DNA of 64,000 nt, taken from positions 98,751 through 162,750 of the forward strand of contig NZ_JAAAPN010000011.1 in assembly GCF_009909205.1 (NCBI RefSeq). Direction: 5' to 3'. Source of the DNA: Aquabacterium fontiphilum. Its GTDB lineage: Bacteria > Pseudomonadota > Gammaproteobacteria > Burkholderiales > Burkholderiaceae_C. Made by a program: the position numbers and the translations under genes. Numbering within the stretch: the first letter of the stretch is position 1; each line of letters begins with the position of its first letter. Below are positions 61,311 through 64,000 of this stretch, one piece after another. Under the pieces are notes generated by a model that saw only the letters and a program-made list of their open reading frames with translations, was not told the DNA's origin and did no database searches.

Positions 61311-63266
61311 TCATTGCACATAGAAGCGCGCCCCTGTCACCGGCAAATTGCTCTGCCGTTGCACGTCGAACGTGCCCGTGGCGGGGACCACGCGCCGGCC
61401 ACGCACCGCTGGCGTCACCGTGACCTGCCCCACGCCCGGCGGTACGCGACAGACATACAGCCCGGTGGTGCCCGCCGTGCAAGCCACGCCCGCCGTGTTG
61501 GACTGCACCGTGGCGGCGGCGTTGTACGGCTGGCCGTTGGGTCGCAACAACCAGCCAGCCACCATGGTGTCGTTGTCGGTGGCACCCATTGCCGCCACGC
61601 TGCGACCCTGGGCCGCAGCGATCGCTTTGGTCTGCAGCACCGTGGCCACGACGTTTTCCTGAGCCGTGCCGCAGGCCACGTTGCCAGGCGCACATGTCAG
61701 GTGCGGCGACGAGAACAGCGCCACGCGCGGCGAAACGTAGGACATCACCGTGCCGTACAGCCCGCTGACGCCTTTGCCGTAGCTGTAGTTGAACACCCCG
61801 GCGAAGGACGAGTTCGCGCGGTCGTGCACCGCGCCCAGGTTGTGGCCCAGCTCGTGGGCCAGCGTCAAGGCCTCGCAGTACGATCCCCCATGCTGGCCGT
61901 CGTTGATGGCCGTGAACAGGCTGCTGGGCGCCTGCTGCTGGTAAGCCTGCAGCCCGCCTGCCCCGGCGCCAGGCACGTAGGCTACGCCGCAGGTGCCGGT
62001 ACGCGAGGTCGCCGCGTTGAAAGGCGCCGCGAACACGCTGATGGCCGCGCCGGTGCTCTGCCGCAGGCGCGGTAGCACCGAGAACACGCCGCGTGCGCTG
62101 CGCATGTTGCTCAGATTGGTCTGGGGGCTCGTATCAGCCTGGCGCAGCAGCTGCCAGCCCACCACCCTGAACTGCACGCCCGTGCCGCTGTTGAGGTAGG
62201 CCGCGTTTGCCACGCTGACCAGGTTGGCGAGGCGCGTGCGCGCGGCCGACTCCGATCCCCACATCGTCACGAAGCTCGGGCTGTAGGTCATCAGCAGGTT
62301 GATGGTCGTGTCGGCCTCGCCTGCCGCCAGGGGCACGATGCCCGCGCCGCTGCCGGTGCCGTTCAGACCCACCCGCGCGGCCACGTTGGCCGCCACGGCA
62401 GGCTCGTCCCCGGATGCCGCCACGGGCGGGCGGCCCACATCGTCGATGTGCATCTGGTCGTCGCCCCGCAAGCCACGCCATCCAGCCCGACGCGGGTCGA
62501 TGATCTGCGTGCGCCCGGCGCGCGTGATGATCTGGTGCTCGCCCCGGCTGTGGTGCACGGCGGCAAACACGGCATCGGTGCCCACGGTGATCAAGGTGGG
62601 GTAGCCGGGCCCATCCATGCGGCTGATGCCCACGAGCTGGTGGTGGCCGTCGGCGTCAAGCGTGTTGCCTGTCACCACGATGACCTCGGTCTGCCCATCG
62701 GGCAGCGGCACGGCCAGCTCGCTGCCCACCGGCGCATCGGCCAGGGCCGCCGCATTGAGCCGGATGTCGTACACACCGGCCGCGACCGGTGCGCCCAGCT
62801 GGTGCAGTTGCGTCGCCACCCCGGCGGGCTCGTCCGCGGCCATCAGACTGCCACCCGCGCCCTGGCGCAGCGCGACCTGACGCCCGCCCAGGCGCACGCC
62901 ACCGACAAACCCGCCCGGCACCTGCTTGAGGTAGACGCGGTCCAGCGGCGCGCCTTCCAGGCGCCCATGCCAGTAGGGCAGACCATCCGCCCCCGTCGTG
63001 GTGGCTTCGAATACCACCACCTTGCGGCCGAACACCGGAAAGGTAAGGGCGATCTTGTCGCCCGGCTTCATGGACAGCAGCCGCGCCGCGTCCAGCGCCA
63101 TCGGGCTGCGGATGTCGAGCTGCACGCCACCATCACGCAGCTGCACCTCGGGCAGATCGGGCAGCGGCGCAGGACCGGCCCCAGCCGCACCGGACACCGC
63201 GGCAGCCGACACCACCACACCAGCCAGCCACGCTGTCTGTCGCCCCCAATTCATCCGTTTCTTCAT
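61311..63266 (-). CDS. Secreted zinc metalloprotease (reprolysin-like, M12B type)
   Basis: 651 aa. A Sec signal (WLAGVVVSAAAVSGAAGAG) is followed by a propeptide-like region to about 320. The metzincin catalytic domain (about 325-530) has the zinc motif HELGHNLGAVHD near 471 and the Met-turn VMSYVS. Several Cys (TCGVAY, SYCEAL, LTCAPGNVACG) can form disulfides. A C-terminal beta domain of about 100 residues follows. It degrades proteins outside the cell. It sits beside flhDC but is read away from it. Confidence 0.88.
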   Translation of the reverse strand: MKKRMNWGRQTAWLAGVVVSAAAVSGAAGAGPAPLPDLPEVQLRDGGVQLDIRSPMALDAARLLSMKPGDKIALTFPVFGRKVVVFEATTTGADGLPYWHGRLEGAPLDRVYLKQVPGGFVGGVRLGGRQVALRQGAGGSLMAADEPAGVATQLHQLGAPVAAGVYDIRLNAAALADAPVGSELAVPLPDGQTEVIVVTGNTLDADGHHQLVGISRMDGPGYPTLITVGTDAVFAAVHHSRGEHQIITRAGRTQIIDPRRAGWRGLRGDDQMHIDDVGRPPVAASGDEPAVAANVAARVGLNGTGSGAGIVPLAAGEADTTINLLMTYSPSFVTMWGSESAARTRLANLVSVANAAYLNSGTGVQFRVVGWQLLRQADTSPQTNLSNMRSARGVFSVLPRLRQSTGAAISVFAAPFNAATSRTGTCGVAYVPGAGAGGLQAYQQQAPSSLFTAINDGQHGGSYCEALTLAHELGHNLGAVHDRANSSFAGVFNYSYGKGVSGLYGTVMSYVSPRVALFSSPHLTCAPGNVACGTAQENVVATVLQTKAIAAAQGRSVAAMGATDNDTMVAGWLLRPNGQPYNAAATVQSNTAGVACTAGTTGLYVCRVPPGVGQVTVTPAVRGRRVVPATGTFDVQRQSNLPVTGARFYVQ

Positions 63267-63591
63267 GCCACGCTCCCGCGCCAGAACACCTTCACCCCAA
63301 TCTAATGGGCTGGCTCGAAGCTCGGGCGTGAAGAGTTCACGGCCGCCGCGGGCGCAGGCGCGTCACTGGCGCGACAGGCTGTTGGGTGGGACAAAGTACC
63401 GCTGCAGCAAAGCCCGGAAGAAGGCGGTTTGCCCCGGGCTGATCCGACGTTCTGTCAGGCAAATTCCTACACGGCGTGTAGCCGCTGGCCGACCCTGCTT
63501 ACAGCCTTGCGCCTATCAAGAAAACAAGCCGGTCTTTGCACAATGACTCCATCGACAACGCAACAACGGTTGCAGCCAGAAGGAGCCAGAC
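63267..63591. promoter_or_regulatory. Gene-free region between the metalloprotease and flhD
   Basis: 325 bp with no plausible gene. It must hold the divergent promoters of the protease gene and of flhDC. A perfect 15-bp palindrome is at 63467-63481, and GGAG lies before the flhD ATG. No clear sigma-70 boxes stand out by eye. Confidence 0.6.
63467..63481. promoter_or_regulatory. 15-bp palindrome upstream of flhDC
   Basis: CTACACGGCGTGTAG, arms CTACAC/GTGTAG around GGC, 111-125 bp before the flhD start. Good candidate for a regulator site controlling the flagellar master operon. Confidence 0.5.
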
Positions 63592-63915
63592 ATGAACGCC
63601 GACCAAGTCCTGCAAGAGATCCGTGAAGTCAACCTGTCGTACCTGATGCTGGCCCAGAGCCTGATCCGCAGCGACCGCGAACAAGCTCTTTTCCGTCTGG
63701 GCATCTCGGAGCAGGCTGCCGACCGCCTGGCCTCGCTGAGCCCGGCCCAAGTCGTAAAGGTGGCGTCCAGCAACACCCTGCTGTGCCGCATGCGCATGGA
63801 CGACGATCTGGTGTGGAGCCTGCTGACCAACCACGGTAAGGGCGCCGCCAACGACAGCGTCTCGCGTCTGCACGCCTCCATCCTGATGGCCGGCCGCCAT
63901 CAAGAAGCCGCCTGA
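63592..63915 (+). CDS. flhD: Flagellar master regulator subunit FlhD
   Basis: 107 aa. The family pattern is clear: QVLQEIREVNLSYLMLAQSLIRSDREQALFRLGIS, then LASLSPAQVVKVASSNTLLCRMRMDDDLVWSLLTNHG. With FlhC it forms the FlhD4C2 activator of class II flagellar genes. GAAGGAG before ATG 63592. FlhC follows 48 bp later. Confidence 0.97.
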   Translation: MNADQVLQEIREVNLSYLMLAQSLIRSDREQALFRLGISEQAADRLASLSPAQVVKVASSNTLLCRMRMDDDLVWSLLTNHGKGAANDSVSRLHASILMAGRHQEAA

Positions 63916-63963
63916 TCGCCGCCTGATTTCCCCTCGAACCCGACACGTCCCCGGAGCCCCACC

Positions 63964-64000
63964 ATGCGCACCAAGAGCCTCCTGACCGAAGCCAAGCAGA
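63964..64000 (+). CDS. flhC: Flagellar master regulator subunit FlhC, first 12 codons
   Basis: Cut by the right edge. The first residues (MRTKSLLTEAKQ) fit the start of FlhC, and the gene lies directly after flhD as in other flhDC operons. CGGAG lies about 8 bp before the ATG. Confidence 0.85.
   Translation, partial: MRTKSLLTEAKQ

Noticed and set aside
1..64000. CRISPR arrays, tRNA or rRNA genes
   Set aside because: No regularly spaced repeats of CRISPR size and no cloverleaf-like or rRNA sequence noticed on either strand; a covariance-model search would settle tRNAs.

Overview
The window is high-GC DNA from a betaproteobacterium of the order Burkholderiales, most likely near Comamonadaceae or the Leptothrix-Ideonella-Rubrivivax group. 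The pointers are flhDC, the rpe/apaG/mltA neighbourhood, the Burkholderiales-type membrane 'recombinase' family, and two PEP-CTERM proteins that imply an exosortase elsewhere in the genome. I see about 60 protein genes, no rRNA, no tRNA, no CRISPR and no insertion sequence. The DNA looks chromosomal.

Layout. 1-7335: the end of a surface-polysaccharide locus (chain-length protein, outer-membrane export lipoprotein, glycosyltransferase). It runs by ATGA overlaps into a fused double alpha/beta hydrolase, a seryl-tRNA-synthetase-like amino acid:[carrier protein] ligase and an acyl-CoA-dehydrogenase-like flavoprotein. A phosphopantetheinyl transferase and a small carrier protein are divergent from these. 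7337-19226: mostly housekeeping or single genes, namely a putative solute-binding protein, an aminotransferase, paired small membrane proteins, arfB, an MltB-type transglycosylase, an M48 peptidase, an NMT1-like binding protein, a ParB-like protein, rpe and phoD. 19382-26253: apaG, the membrane 'recombinase', mltA, then a two-component system and a periplasmic protein. The last two are linked by 11-bp-periodic TCATG repeats.

26384-32524: a cyanate module with cyanase, an NTF2-like protein, a nitrate/cyanate-type ABC transporter and a PAS histidine kinase/LuxR-type regulator pair. 32567-37445: an esterase, a hypothetical protein, an HDOD protein and priA. 37446-38401 is a 956-bp gene-free region of lower GC with DnaA-box-like motifs and repeats. 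38402-48939: mixed genes including two PEP-CTERM proteins, a ProQ-type RNA chaperone, an AraC regulator divergent from a sterol-desaturase-family enzyme, and trhP.

51278-57284: a TetR-type regulator divergent from a cytochrome c5, an FAD dehydrogenase, a PLP enzyme and a neutral ceramidase. All four enzymes carry export signals, so this looks like a periplasmic sphingolipid-breakdown route. 57263-64000: an MBL hydrolase, ahpF/ahpC, a secreted metalloprotease, flhD and the start of flhC.

The two most interesting systems are the amino-acid/carrier-protein module beside the polysaccharide genes, and the exported ceramidase-cytochrome-flavoenzyme-PLP operon. The origin-like region beside priA and the TCATG array are the strongest non-coding signals.
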